A DNA stretch of 46,844 nt from Acidobacteriota bacterium (lineage in GTDB: Bacteria; Acidobacteriota; Terriglobia; Bryobacterales; Bryobacteraceae), in the NCBI GenBank assembly GCA_017307505.1, contig JAFKEE010000064.1:1-46844 (forward strand). Reading direction: 5' to 3'. Of this stretch, positions 25,805-34,961 are shown piece after piece. The position numbers and the translations under genes were made by a program. The stretch's first letter is position 1. Each line of letters begins with the position of its first letter. Below the pieces are notes generated by a model. That model did not search any database and was not told the DNA's origin. It saw nothing but the letters and a program-made list of their open reading frames with translations.

Positions 25805-27214
25805 CTATGCGCCTCCACCCATTGATTTGTACAAGACCACCTGGTTGGCGAGTTGCGCCAGCCGCAGGCTCACCAGCCCCTGCTGGCCCTGATAGAGCAT
25901 GCGCTGCGCCACCAGCACGGTGAGGTAGCTATCCATCCCCGCCTGGTAGCGGGCGCTGGCGATGCGGTAGGTCTCCTCCAGGCTGGTCACCATGGTCTTC
26001 TGCGCCTCCAGTTGGAATCGCAGGCTGTCGCGCTGGGTTAGCGCATCGCTCACTTCGCGAAACGCGGTCTGGATCGCCTTGTCATACTCCGCGACGGCGA
26101 GGGCCCGGTCAGTCTCGGCGACTCTTACTGTCGATTTGCGTGCCCCGGAATCGAAGAGGGGTAGCGAGATCTGCGGAGCGAAGTTCCACGTTCCGGCGCC
26201 GGCATTGAACAGCTTGGTGAGGTCGCTGCTCATCGAGCCGCCGCCGGCGGTGAGGGCAATGCGCGGGAAGTAGGCAGCGCGCGCCGCCCCGATGCTGGCG
26301 TGGGCCGCTTTCAACTGATGTTCAGCCATCAGGATGTCCGGGCGTTGCAGCAACACCTCGGAAGACAACCCCGCTGCAATCTCCTTCATGGCGCTGCCGG
26401 GGCCCAGTTCCGAGGGCAACAGGCCCGGCGGGACAGGCGCGCCGGCCAGCAGGGTGAGCGCATTCGAGTCCAGCTCCACCTGGCCTGCATACCGGGCGAT
26501 ATCGACCCGCGCGGCCTCCACCTGGCTTTGCGCCTGGAAGAGATCGAGGTCTGAGCCCATGCCGCTGTCGCGGATCTGCCGGATCAGGTTGTAGCTGGCC
26601 TGCTGCGCCTCGAGCGTCGACCGCGCCAGCCGCAGGTTCTCCTGATCGGCGGCCAGCGCCAGGTAGGTGCCCGCCACTCCGGCGACCAGCGCGATCTGCG
26701 TCGCCGAGCGCGCCTGCTGCGTGGCCAGGAACTGCTCCAGGGCGGCTGACTTCAGGCTCCGGATCCGCCCGAAGAGATCCAGCTCCCAGGAGGCCGCGCC
26801 CAGGTTCAAAGTGTACTGCTGGATGGTCACCGCCTGGCCGACATTGATCCCGGCCACCGACATGTCTTTCGGAAGCCGGTAGAGGTTACCGCTCGCCGAG
26901 GCCGCGATGGTGGGGCGCCGCTGCGCGCTCTGGATGCGGTAGAGCGCCTCGGCCCGCTCGATGTTCAGCGCCGCCATCTTCAAATCGCGGTTGTTCGCGA
27001 GAGCGGTCTCGATGACGGTCTGAAGTTTCGAGTCCGGGAAAAACTCTCGCCATGGGATATCCGCGGCTTGTGGAGCGCCGGCGCTCACCGGCTCCGCTGC
27101 CTGCGCATGAGGCAGGGCCCCCGGCACCGGCGACGGAGGCCGTTCATACGGACGCTGGTGAACGCAGCCGGCCAGTGCAACGGCAAGGCATGCAGGAAGT
27201 ATGCGCCGGTCCAT
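25805..27214 (-). CDS. Outer-membrane factor of an RND efflux pump (NodT/OprM type)
   Basis: A 469-residue TolC-like outer-membrane channel lipoprotein. The signal ends in LAVALAGC (Cys17). Two repeat halves of the OMF fold are visible: residues about 65-260 (LQTVIETALANNRDLKMAALNIERAE, AASWELDLFGRIRSLKSAALEQ) and 265-465 (LQRPDILMAEHQLKAAHASIGAARAAYFPRIALTAGGG, WNFAPQISLPLFDSGARKSTV). The RPDIL and SWELDLFG motifs are hallmarks of the NodT subfamily. Its ATG at 27214 lies 1 bp from the stop of the RND transporter gene, so it is the last gene of the operon. The gene ends 15 bp from the GH78 gene, convergently. Confidence 0.95.
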   Translation of the reverse strand: MDRRILPACLAVALAGCVHQRPYERPPSPVPGALPHAQAAEPVSAGAPQAADIPWREFFPDSKLQTVIETALANNRDLKMAALNIERAEALYRIQSAQRRPTIAASASGNLYRLPKDMSVAGINVGQAVTIQQYTLNLGAASWELDLFGRIRSLKSAALEQFLATQQARSATQIALVAGVAGTYLALAADQENLRLARSTLEAQQASYNLIRQIRDSGMGSDLDLFQAQSQVEAARVDIARYAGQVELDSNALTLLAGAPVPPGLLPSELGPGSAMKEIAAGLSSEVLLQRPDILMAEHQLKAAHASIGAARAAYFPRIALTAGGGSMSSDLTKLFNAGAGTWNFAPQISLPLFDSGARKSTVRVAETDRALAVAEYDKAIQTAFREVSDALTQRDSLRFQLEAQKTMVTSLEETYRIASARYQAGMDSYLTVLVAQRMLYQGQQGLVSLRLAQLANQVVLYKSMGGGA

Positions 27215-27215
27215 G

Positions 27216-30200
27216 TTATCGGCCCTCCCCGGACGGTGCCGTGCCAGGGTCAGCAGGAACGGCGGTGCGTTTTCTGAAGAGCTGCACGATCATCACGAAG
27301 AACAACGGGATGAAGAAGATCGCCAGGAACGTGGCGGTGATCATGCCGCCCAGGACGCTCGTGCCGATGGCCTGCTGTGCGCCGGCTCCAGCGCCTTTAG
27401 CGATCGCCAGCGGCAGAACACCGAAACCGAAGGCGAGCGAGGTCATGACAATCGGCCGCAGGCGAAGCTTGGCGGCCTGCAGTGTGGCCTCCAGCAGCCC
27501 CTCCCCCTCTTCCAGCCGGATCTTAGCGAACTGCACGATCAGGATGGCGTTCTTGGTAGTCAGCCCGAGGACCGTCAGCAATCCGATCTGGAAGTAGACG
27601 TCGTTGGGCAGGTTGCGCCATGACGAGGCGGCCACACCGCCGATGACGCCCAGCGGCAGGGCCAGCATGATGGAGATCGGGACCGACCAGCTCTCGTAGA
27701 GCGCCGCCAGGACCAGGAAGATCACCAGGATCGAGAACGAATACAGGAGCCCGGTCTGCGCCTGGCCCATGCGCTCCTGATAGGAGAGTCCGGTCCAGTC
27801 GTATCCGATGCCCTTGGGCAGCTTGGCGACGATCTCCTCCATCGCCTGCATGGCCTCGCCGGAGCTCCGGCCGGGCGCGGGCTCGCCCAGGAAGTTCAGG
27901 GCGGGGAAGCTGTTGTACCGCTCCAGCCGCGGAGAGCTGTAGGCCCAGCGGCCCGCTGCCAGGGCGTTGACCGGCACCATGGTGCCCTTGCTGCCGCGCA
28001 CATAGAGGTGCTCCAGGTCGCTGGGCAGCATGCGATAGGGCGCGTCCGATTGAACGTAGACACGCTTCACGCGTCCGCCCTGGATGAAGTCGTTCACATA
28101 GGCGCTGCCGAACGCCGCCGAGATCGTGTTGTGGATGCTCGAGATGGGTACGCCCCACGTGCCGGCCTTCTCCCAGTCGACCTCGCTGCGGTACTCAGGC
28201 ACATCGTCCAGGCCGTTGGGCCGGACGCGTACCAGGCGTGGATCCTGCGACGCCAGTTGCAGCAGTTGTCTGCGCGCGCCCATCAGGGCGTCGTGCCCCA
28301 GGCCGCCCCGGTCCTGCAACATGAAGTCGAAGCCGTTGGCCTGGCCCAGTTCGATTACCGCGGGCGGAGGAAATGCAAAGGCCACGGCCGTGCGCATACT
28401 CGCGAAAGCCATCATGGCCTTGCCCGCCACCTCCTTCGCCCGCAGTCCGGGCTTGTCGCGAAGCTTCCAGTCTTTCAGCATGATGAACGCGAAGCCCTGG
28501 TTCTGCCCGCGCCCGGAAGGACTGTACCCGGAGACGGTCATGCACGACTCCACGGCGTCCTTCTGGTCCTCCAGGAAGTGCCGCCGCAGCTTTTCCATCA
28601 CGCCCTCGGTCTGTTCCCGCGTGGAGCCTGGCGGCAGCTGCACCATCGCCATCAGGATCCCCTGGTCTTCATCAGGCAGATAAGCGGTCGGCATGCGCCG
28701 GAAAAGGAAGCCCATGGCCACGACAATCACCACAAAGGCGAGCAGCGAGATCGCGCGAGCGCCCAGGATGCGGCCCACCAGCGCCTGGTACTTGTCCCGC
28801 AGGTAATTGAAGGCCCGGTCGAAGGCAAGGAAGAATGGCCGCAGCAGCCGGAAGCCGGTCTCCGCCGCCTCATGACCCTTGGCGACGGGCTGCAGCAGCG
28901 AGGCGCACAGCACGGGCGTCAGCACCAGGGCGACGATCACCGAAAGCAGCATCGAGGCGATCACCGTGACGGAGAACTGTCGGTAGATGATGCCCGTGGC
29001 GCCGGGGAAGAACATCATCGGAGCGAAGACCGCCGAGAGCACAAAGCCGATGCCGACGAGAGCGCCGGTGATCTCCTCCATCGACTTCATGGTGGCCTCC
29101 CAGGGAGGCAGACCTTCCTCGCTCATCACTCGTTCCACGTTCTCCACCACGACAATGGCGTCGTCCACCAGCAGGCCGATGGCCAGCACCATGGCGAACA
29201 TCGTCAGCATGTTGATGGAGAAGCCCAGGGCGCCCAGCACTCCGAAGGTCCCCAGGATCACCACCGGCACGGCGATGGTGGGCACCAGCGTCGCGCGCAT
29301 GTTGCCCAGAAAGAGATACATGATCAGGAATACGAGCACGATTGCTTCGATGAGCGTTCGCACCACTTCACCGATGGCGACCCGGACGAACGGGGTCGTG
29401 TCGTAGGGGTACACCACCTTCATGCCGGGCGGAAAGAACTTCGAGAGGTCGTCCATCTTGGCCTTCACCCGGGCCGCTGTATCCAGCGCATTGGCGCCGG
29501 GCTCCTGGCGGATGGGCAGCGCGGCCGAGGGCCGGCCGTTGAACGCCGCCTTCACATCGTAGAACTCGGTGCCCAGTTCTGTGCGGGCAATGTCCCTTAC
29601 CCGGACAATGGAGCCGTCCGGATTGTTCCGCAGCGGAATGGCGGCGAACTCCTCCGGCGTCTTCAGCAGGGACTGCACCAGGATCGACGCGTTCAGCCTC
29701 TGGCCCGGGATCGCTGGAATGCCGCCAAACTGGCCCGCCGACACTTGGACGTTGTAGTTGCGGATGCCCGCCACCACGTCGTCGGAGGTCATGTTGAACT
29801 GGGTGAGCCTGTCTGGATCCAGCCAGACGCGCATGGCGTATTGAGACCCGAATGCCTCCACCTCCCCGACGCCCGGCACGCGGGCCAGCGACGGCTGGAT
29901 CTGGGAAATCGCGTAGTCGTTGAGGTCGTTATTGTCCAGGGACGAGTTTTCTGAGATCAGGCCGACCAGCATCAGGTAATTGCGCGTGGACTTGCTCACC
30001 GTGACGCCCTGGCGCTGCACAACCTCGGGCAGCATCGGCATCGCCAGTTGCAGCTTGTTCTGCACCTTCGACCAGGCCAGGTCGGGATCGGTACCCGGCG
30101 CGAAGGTCAGTTCCAGCGAGGCGCTGCCGGCCGAGTCACTGGTGGCGGAGATATAGAGCATCTTGTCGAGGCCGGTCATCTTCTGCTCAATGATCTGCAC

Positions 30201-30383
30201 CACGCTGTCTTCCACGGTCTTGGCCGTGGCTCCGGGATAGACGGCCCGGACGGAGATGGAGGGCGGCGCGATGGGCGGGTATTGCGAGATGGGCAGGTTA
30301 TAGATCGCCAGGACGCCCGCCAGCATCATGGCGATGGCGATCACCCAGGCAAAGACGGGACGATGCAGGAAGAACCTAGACAT
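27216..30383 (-). CDS. RND multidrug efflux transporter, inner-membrane pump (AcrB/MexB type)
   Basis: A 1055-residue HAE1-family proton antiporter, full length for the family. The ATG at 30383 starts MSRFFLHRPVFAWVIAIAMM, the classical first transmembrane helix. Two large periplasmic loops follow with porter/docking domains, TM4 carries the proton-relay Asp pair (GLLVDDAIVVVENVERV near residues 403-419), and the repeat halves are separated by LRDKYQALVGRILGARAISLL. It exports hydrophobic compounds from the inner membrane through the periplasmic adaptor and the OMF. The adaptor stop and this start overlap by 8 bp (CATGTCTAG), and the next gene starts 1 bp after its end, so translation is probably coupled. 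Confidence 0.97.
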   Translation of the reverse strand: MSRFFLHRPVFAWVIAIAMMLAGVLAIYNLPISQYPPIAPPSISVRAVYPGATAKTVEDSVVQIIEQKMTGLDKMLYISATSDSAGSASLELTFAPGTDPDLAWSKVQNKLQLAMPMLPEVVQRQGVTVSKSTRNYLMLVGLISENSSLDNNDLNDYAISQIQPSLARVPGVGEVEAFGSQYAMRVWLDPDRLTQFNMTSDDVVAGIRNYNVQVSAGQFGGIPAIPGQRLNASILVQSLLKTPEEFAAIPLRNNPDGSIVRVRDIARTELGTEFYDVKAAFNGRPSAALPIRQEPGANALDTAARVKAKMDDLSKFFPPGMKVVYPYDTTPFVRVAIGEVVRTLIEAIVLVFLIMYLFLGNMRATLVPTIAVPVVILGTFGVLGALGFSINMLTMFAMVLAIGLLVDDAIVVVENVERVMSEEGLPPWEATMKSMEEITGALVGIGFVLSAVFAPMMFFPGATGIIYRQFSVTVIASMLLSVIVALVLTPVLCASLLQPVAKGHEAAETGFRLLRPFFLAFDRAFNYLRDKYQALVGRILGARAISLLAFVVIVVAMGFLFRRMPTAYLPDEDQGILMAMVQLPPGSTREQTEGVMEKLRRHFLEDQKDAVESCMTVSGYSPSGRGQNQGFAFIMLKDWKLRDKPGLRAKEVAGKAMMAFASMRTAVAFAFPPPAVIELGQANGFDFMLQDRGGLGHDALMGARRQLLQLASQDPRLVRVRPNGLDDVPEYRSEVDWEKAGTWGVPISSIHNTISAAFGSAYVNDFIQGGRVKRVYVQSDAPYRMLPSDLEHLYVRGSKGTMVPVNALAAGRWAYSSPRLERYNSFPALNFLGEPAPGRSSGEAMQAMEEIVAKLPKGIGYDWTGLSYQERMGQAQTGLLYSFSILVIFLVLAALYESWSVPISIMLALPLGVIGGVAASSWRNLPNDVYFQIGLLTVLGLTTKNAILIVQFAKIRLEEGEGLLEATLQAAKLRLRPIVMTSLAFGFGVLPLAIAKGAGAGAQQAIGTSVLGGMITATFLAIFFIPLFFVMIVQLFRKRTAVPADPGTAPSGEGR

Positions 30384-31590
30384 GGCTCTTCCCTTTGGTC
30401 TCCGGCTGGGGTGCCGGAGCGGCCGCCGGAACCGCGCGCACCCGGTCGCCTGGACGCACCTTCTGGAGCCCCTCCACAATGATCCGGTCCCCGGCCTCCA
30501 GGCCGCTCGTCACCAGCCATTTATCCCCAATGGCCCGGTCCAGTTCCAGGGCCCGTTGTTCCACCTTCTCGTCCTTCCCGACGATCCACGCATACGGCAG
30601 GCCTTTGGTGTCGCGCGCGACGCCCTGCTGCGGAGCCAGCAGCGCCTGCCGGTTGATGCCTTCCTGCACGAGGGCCCGGACAAACATGCCGGGCAGCAGA
30701 ATGTTGTTCGGATTCGGGAAGACGAGACGAAGCGTGATGGAGCCCGTGGTGGGGTCGACTGTTACGTCCCGGAACTGCAGCGTTCCGTCGTAGGGATAGA
30801 TGGACTTGTCCTCCAGGCTGAGCTTCACCTTGCGCAGGAACGAACTATCCGGCTTGAGCTGTCCGCTCTTCAGCCGGCTGCGCAGGTGCAGCAGTTCCGC
30901 GTTGGACTGCACCACGTCCACATAAATGGGGTCGAGTTGCTGGATCACGGCTAGCGCTGTGGGCTGATAAGCCGCGGCCAGCGCGCCCACCGTGATGCTG
31001 GAGATGCCAATGCGGCCGGAGATCGGCGCATGAATCGGGGTGTAGGAGAGATTGATGCGGGCGCTTTCCAGCGCGGCGCGGTTGATCTCCACGGAAGCCT
31101 TGCGGGCGGCCAGGTTCGCCTCGGCCTGGCGCAGCGCCGCGCCGGCGTCGTCCGAGTCCTGCTGGGCGGCGGCGCGCGTGGCGGCGAGCGTCTTCAGCCG
31201 TTCAGCCCGCGAGCGGAGCGCCGGCAGGTTGGCCTCCGCCGTCACCAGTTCCGCTTCCGCCGTTGTCAGGGCCGCCTTGGCCTGCGCCAGCGCGGCCTGG
31301 TATGGGGCCGGATCGATCTGGTAAAGCAGGTCGCCGGCCTTCACATTGGATCCCTCCTGGAACTGGCGGCTCTGAATCAGCCCATTCACCTGCGGCCGGA
31401 TCTCCGCTACCAGGTAGGCGGAGGTGCGGCCCGGCAGTTCGGTGGTCAGCGTGACCGGCTCCTGCGCGAGCGTCACGGTGGCCACTTCGGGGAGACCGGG
31501 GGCGGGAGGACGTTCCGCCTTGGTCTTGCAGCCGGAGAAAATAAGTGCCGTCAGGAGGAGCCCAATGCCGGCGATACGCTTCGGCACCAT
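30376..31590 (-). CDS. RND efflux periplasmic adaptor (membrane-fusion) lipoprotein
   Basis: A 404-residue adaptor from ATG 31590, with lipobox signal MVPKRIAGIGLLLTALIFSGCK. Order: barrel-sandwich start (VATVTLAQEPVTLTTELPG, YLVAEIRPQVNGLI), coiled-coil hairpin (residues about 100-190, Ala/Gln-rich with EAELVTAEANLPALRSRAERLK), second lipoyl half (INLSYTPIHAPISGRIG), beta-barrel, and a membrane-proximal domain (LLAPQQGVARDTKGLPYAWIV). An upstream in-frame ATG at 31707 with a good GAGAGG ribosome-binding site would give a 39-residue extension before the lipoprotein signal. The gene begins the operon; a sigma-54 promoter lies at 31770-31784. Confidence 0.93.
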   Translation of the reverse strand: MVPKRIAGIGLLLTALIFSGCKTKAERPPAPGLPEVATVTLAQEPVTLTTELPGRTSAYLVAEIRPQVNGLIQSRQFQEGSNVKAGDLLYQIDPAPYQAALAQAKAALTTAEAELVTAEANLPALRSRAERLKTLAATRAAAQQDSDDAGAALRQAEANLAARKASVEINRAALESARINLSYTPIHAPISGRIGISSITVGALAAAYQPTALAVIQQLDPIYVDVVQSNAELLHLRSRLKSGQLKPDSSFLRKVKLSLEDKSIYPYDGTLQFRDVTVDPTTGSITLRLVFPNPNNILLPGMFVRALVQEGINRQALLAPQQGVARDTKGLPYAWIVGKDEKVEQRALELDRAIGDKWLVTSGLEAGDRIIVEGLQKVRPGDRVRAVPAAAPAPQPETKGKSHV

Positions 31591-31599
31591 GCCGAAGTG

Positions 31600-31613
31600 C
31601 CGGACAGTTCCGG
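31600..31613. promoter_or_regulatory. Palindrome in the untranslated leader of the RND operon
   Basis: CCGGA-CAGT-TCCGG is a perfect 5-bp inverted repeat just upstream of the adaptor start at 31590. It could be a binding site for the nearby TetR regulator or a leader hairpin near the start codon. Chance occurrence is possible in this GC-rich sequence. Confidence 0.22.
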
Positions 31614-31769
31614 AAGGGAAGAGGAAGTGGTTTCGTCGAAACCGGGCCTGGGAAATTCGTGCCTGCTTCCCAAGGCCGAGGACTGCCAGCGCATCTCGCG
31701 TTTCCATGTCAACCTCTCTCAAGGCAAATGAGAAGCCAGAGTTGGAGACCTGGATTGAGAGGCTTCCGG

Positions 31770-31784
31770 GCAACACGCCTGCCA
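31770..31784 (-). promoter_or_regulatory. Sigma-54 (-24/-12) promoter for the RND efflux operon
   Basis: On the minus strand the sequence reads TGGCAGGCGTGTTGC. It matches the -24/-12 consensus TGGCAC-N5-TTGC at 14 of its 15 positions or spacing constraints: TGGCA in the -24 box, TTGC in the -12 box, and the exact 15-bp span. The only departure in the fixed bases is G for C at the sixth position. Transcription would start near 31758 and run into the adaptor gene, leaving a leader of about 168 nt. The gene directly upstream encodes a sigma-54 activator, which makes the match much more believable than an isolated hit. Confidence 0.75.
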
Positions 31785-31809
31785 GGATTTCGGCACCTTC
31801 GGCACTTGC

Positions 31810-31823
31810 CCGGCATCTGCCGG
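31810..31823. promoter_or_regulatory. Candidate activator-binding palindrome behind the sigma-54 promoter
   Basis: CCGGCA-TC-TGCCGG is a perfect 6-bp inverted repeat 26 bp upstream of the -24 element and directly after the stop codon of the activator gene. It could be the activator's upstream site, although sigma-54 enhancers are usually farther away, or part of a transcription stop for the activator gene (no T-run follows). Confidence 0.35.
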
Positions 31824-31825
31824 AA

Positions 31826-33856
31826 TCAGTTGTACACGCGTTCGATACCTAACTTCTTCATGCGGGATTGCAATGTCGTGCGCCGGACACCCAGCAGCGC
31901 CGCGGCGCCATGCGGCCCGGCGACTTTCCCCCGAGCCTCGCGCAGAGCACGGAGAATCCGGTCGCGCTCAGCGGACTCTTCCAGCCGCGACGTCCTGGGC
32001 GACGGTGCGGTCTTCGAGAACGCGGGCAGGGCGACAACGAGAACGCGGCCGGGACTGAGGATGACGGAGCGCTCGATCACGTTCTGGAGCTCCCGAATGT
32101 TGCCCGGCCAGTCATAATTCGTCAGGGCATCGATCGTGGACGACGGGATGGAGTCGATGGGGCGGTTCATGCGCGTCGCATACTTCTGCGTGAAGTAGCG
32201 GATCAGCAAGGGGATATCTTCCCTGCGTTCCCGCAGCGGGGGCACCGTCAAAGGGAAGACATGCAGGCGGTAATAGAGGTCGCTGCGAAACTTGCCTTCC
32301 TCAACCATCTTCTTCAGGCTGCGGTTGGTGGCGGCAATGAAGCGGACGTCTACCTTGATGGTGCGGTTGCCGCCCAGGCGCTCGAGTTCCTGCTCCTGGA
32401 TGGCCCGCAGCAGTTTCGACTGCAGCTCCAATGGAATCTCGCCAACTTCATCAAGAAACAGGGTGCCCTGGTGGGCCAGTTCAAAACGGCCGATCTTCTG
32501 GGCGAACGCGCCGGTAAACGAGCCCTTTTCATGGCCGAAGAGTTCGCTCTCCAGCAGCGTTGCCGGGATGGCCGCGCAATTCACTTTGATGAACGACCGC
32601 TTCGACCGCGCGCTAAGGTCGTGCAGTGCCCGGGCCACCAACTCCTTGCCGGTGCCGGTCTCGCCTTCAATCAATACCGTTGCGTCCGTGGGCGCGACCA
32701 CCTGAATGCCGCTCAACACGGCCTGAAACGCCGGCCCTTCGCCGATCATGCTGCCGACGTTCTGATCAAAGCGGATTTCATCCTCCAGGTACAGTTTCTC
32801 GGTGGCCAGCTTGTCCTTCAGTTCCGAGAGTTCCCGGTAAGCCAGGGCGTTTTCCGTCGCAATGGCAATCTGCCGGGCCACCTGGACCAGCAGGTCGACT
32901 TCGTCCGGAGTGAACGGCTGACCGCCCAGGCGCGCCAGGCCGAACACGCCGGAGATGCCGTTGGTGCCCACCAGCGGAATGGAGCAACTGGACTGGAACC
33001 CCAGGTGGCGGTATTTGCGGTAGACCGGAGAGGTGTAGCGGTCGTGCTCGTCGCCGGTAAGCACGACGGGTTTGCCCGTCGCAATCGCTTCGCCGGCCGG
33101 CATGCCCTGCGGGCTGACCGACGTCTCCTCCGGCTCAAAGTAAATGCCCGCGGGGGAATGCAACGCCGTGAGGTGGATGTAGCCGGTCGGCTTCTCCATC
33201 AGAGCCATCAGGACGCAATCGTGCGCGACGACGCTGCTGAGCTGGGTGGAGATCGCCGTAAACAGCTCCTCCATCGGCAGTTTTGAAACCAGGGAATTGG
33301 TGATTTCAAAGAGCACACGCATGCGGTCGCGTTCGTGCAGCAGCGCCTGCCGCGTGAGATAACCCTCCACGGATACAGCCAGTTCCGCCGCGACACGCTG
33401 TAGAAACTGCAATGCGCGCGGGTCCGGTTGAAACGGCTTATCGAAGCCGAAGCCGAGTAGCCCCAGTCGCCGCTCGCCGTTGGTGAGGGGCACCAGGACC
33501 ATGGCGTGGATCCCCTCGTCCAGGGCCTCCTGGATTACTTCGTCCCAGCGCGTCTCCAGATCCAGCAGGGAGAGCACCATGGGCTGCTGCTCGCGCCAGA
33601 CGTGAGCGCCAGGGTCCTCTCCGTTCGGGTCGAAGACGCGCGGGCGGTCCTTGTAGGGCCGGTTGGCGCTGATGGCGTGCAGCCGCAGTTGATCCTTGAT
33701 GGGATCGTGCAGGACCAGGGCGAGGAAATCGAAGGAGACCACCCGCCGCAGCGAGGCTGCCAGGGAGTTACAGACGGTCTCAAGATCCGCATGCCCGGCG
33801 ACGACTTGGGACAGGTCGAAGAGCGCTCGGTAGATTTCGGAGTCCGGGATCTCCAT
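31826..33856 (-). CDS. Sigma-54-dependent activator, GAF-GAF-AAA+-Fis (FhlA-like)
   Basis: A 676-residue bacterial enhancer-binding protein from ATG 33856. Order: first GAF near residues 20-165 ([28 protein letters not shown]), second GAF near 190-340 ([38 protein letters not shown]), AAA+ domain near 365-595 with Walker A GETGTGKE, the sigma-54 loop [15 protein letters not shown], Walker [11 protein letters not shown] and [11 protein letters not shown], and a Fis-type HTH at the C-terminus ([25 protein letters not shown]). The usual GAFTGA loop reads GSFTGA, a known functional variant. It lies immediately upstream of the RND operon and its sigma-54 promoter, so the operon is the likely target. 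The GAF domains suggest it senses small molecules rather than a phosphorelay. Confidence 0.95.
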   Translation of the reverse strand: MEIPDSEIYRALFDLSQVVAGHADLETVCNSLAASLRRVVSFDFLALVLHDPIKDQLRLHAISANRPYKDRPRVFDPNGEDPGAHVWREQQPMVLSLLDLETRWDEVIQEALDEGIHAMVLVPLTNGERRLGLLGFGFDKPFQPDPRALQFLQRVAAELAVSVEGYLTRQALLHERDRMRVLFEITNSLVSKLPMEELFTAISTQLSSVVAHDCVLMALMEKPTGYIHLTALHSPAGIYFEPEETSVSPQGMPAGEAIATGKPVVLTGDEHDRYTSPVYRKYRHLGFQSSCSIPLVGTNGISGVFGLARLGGQPFTPDEVDLLVQVARQIAIATENALAYRELSELKDKLATEKLYLEDEIRFDQNVGSMIGEGPAFQAVLSGIQVVAPTDATVLIEGETGTGKELVARALHDLSARSKRSFIKVNCAAIPATLLESELFGHEKGSFTGAFAQKIGRFELAHQGTLFLDEVGEIPLELQSKLLRAIQEQELERLGGNRTIKVDVRFIAATNRSLKKMVEEGKFRSDLYYRLHVFPLTVPPLRERREDIPLLIRYFTQKYATRMNRPIDSIPSSTIDALTNYDWPGNIRELQNVIERSVILSPGRVLVVALPAFSKTAPSPRTSRLEESAERDRILRALREARGKVAGPHGAAALLGVRRTTLQSRMKKLGIERVYN

Positions 33857-33863
33857 ACCCAGA

Positions 33864-33892
33864 ATCGTACCAACAGGTGCCGAAATCGGCAA
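33864..33892 (-). promoter_or_regulatory. Possible sigma-70-type promoter of the activator gene
   Basis: On the minus strand TTGCCG is followed after 17 bp by TACGAT, each 4 of 6 to consensus, and the predicted start falls almost on the ATG at 33856. If real, the mRNA is leaderless or nearly so. Both boxes are weak. Confidence 0.3.
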
Positions 33893-34032
33893 TTGACGAT
33901 GGCATTTGTCTGGATTCGGCATTCTGGACCCGCGGACCCTGGCCGCTGCTGCCGGACAGGAGAGACGGAAGCACTTCGGGCTCCACTCGCTGGTCCCCAA
34001 CGTGCATCCACCTGAGGTGAGGCCGAAGGCCC

Positions 34033-34305
34033 ATGTTCCGGATCAGCACGGTAAAAGCGCAATCGCACACCACCATCATGGTGGACGGCCAGCTCATGAG
34101 CGATAGCGTCGAGACAGTGGAAAACTGCTGCGACGAGGAGATCTCCGCGGGCAAGCCGGTCGAGCTGCTGCTGCGCGACCTGACGACCATCGACCAGGCC
34201 GGACGCGCGCTGCTCTGCCGGCTCTCGAGGAAAGGTGTGCACCTGCTCGCCAATGGCGTGTACACCTCTTATCTCGTGGAGGCGTTGAATCCGGGCAAAC
34301 ACTGA
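34033..34305 (+). CDS. Small STAS-like protein
   Basis: A 90-residue protein with a pattern typical of STAS or anti-sigma-factor-antagonist-like domains: a strand [21 protein letters not shown], a second strand [20 protein letters not shown] where a phosphorylatable Ser/Thr would normally sit after the Asp (here DQAG), and a third [18 protein letters not shown]. There is no signal or membrane helix. It starts a short plus-strand operon with the TetR gene 14 bp downstream and is divergent from the sigma-54 activator. Possible roles are a partner-switch component or a small sensor; neither is shown. The family match is by pattern only. Confidence 0.55.
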   Translation: MFRISTVKAQSHTTIMVDGQLMSDSVETVENCCDEEISAGKPVELLLRDLTTIDQAGRALLCRLSRKGVHLLANGVYTSYLVEALNPGKH

Positions 34306-34319
34306 CCCGCTGAAGCGCT

Positions 34320-34961
34320 ATGCCGGATTCTTCCACCCCTTGTCCGCTCACAGGTACACGGCCGGAGCCATCGCTCGCCCGGCGGCGCAGCCGGCGATTG
34401 ACCGGCGCGATCCGCCGGGAACAGATACTGCGGATTGCCGCCGGCCTCTTTACCCGCACCGGGTTGCACGGGACCACCACCCAGGCTCTGGCCGACGCGG
34501 CCGGCGTATCGGAGCCGGTTCTGTATCTCCACTTCCACAGCAAGGAGTCATTGTTCCGCGAGGCTGTCCAACTCAATATCGCCAGGAGACTGCGGACCCT
34601 GGAGGACCGGCTGGGCGCGATCGTTGCCGCTGACCGCAAGTCCGGAATCGAGCGCATGGCCGAGGCGACGGTGCTCGTCTGTGTCGGTGGGCCCGCTCAT
34701 GCGGCGCTGCTGAACTGGGCGCTGCTGGAGTCTCCCGGCTATGCCATCCACCTCTACCGTGGCGAGATGAGCGCGGTGGAGGAGCTGTGGAGGCGCGGGC
34801 TGCGGCGATGGAGAGGCGGCCGTCTGCCGGGTGAGTTTGTGCCGCGGGCCGTGGAGATGTGCCTGGCGTACGGACTCTGGCTGGCGGCCTGCGGCCATAC
34901 CGCGGAGAGCGCAGCTCCTCTGGCCAGGCGGTTTGCCCTCGGCTTGGCTGCGAGGCGCTGA
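34320..34961 (+). CDS. TetR/AcrR-family transcriptional regulator
   Basis: A 213-residue regulator. After a disordered Arg-rich N-terminus (residues 1-28), the TetR helix-turn-helix runs about residues 30-78 (REQILRIAAGLFTRTGLHGTTTQALADAAGVSEPVLYLHFHSKESLF). The C-terminal ligand-binding part is helical and variable (HAALLNWALLESPGYAIHLYRG). It is encoded 14 bp downstream of the STAS-like gene. TetR regulators next to RND pumps usually repress them, so dual control of the efflux operon, with the sigma-54 activator, is plausible. Confidence 0.92.
   Translation: MPDSSTPCPLTGTRPEPSLARRRSRRLTGAIRREQILRIAAGLFTRTGLHGTTTQALADAAGVSEPVLYLHFHSKESLFREAVQLNIARRLRTLEDRLGAIVAADRKSGIERMAEATVLVCVGGPAHAALLNWALLESPGYAIHLYRGEMSAVEELWRRGLRRWRGGRLPGEFVPRAVEMCLAYGLWLAACGHTAESAAPLARRFALGLAARR

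Noticed and set aside
24466-25923. 485-codon frame overlapping the GH78 gene in another frame
   Set aside because: Arg-, Gly- and His-rich with no domain; the GH78 motifs are in the other frame.
28008-29954. 648-codon plus-strand frame opposite the RND transporter
   Set aside because: The product is His/Gln/Arg-rich low-complexity sequence and antisense to a full-length AcrB-type gene.
31868-33286. 472-codon plus-strand frame opposite the sigma-54 activator
   Set aside because: No domain; antisense to conserved AAA+ motifs on the minus strand.
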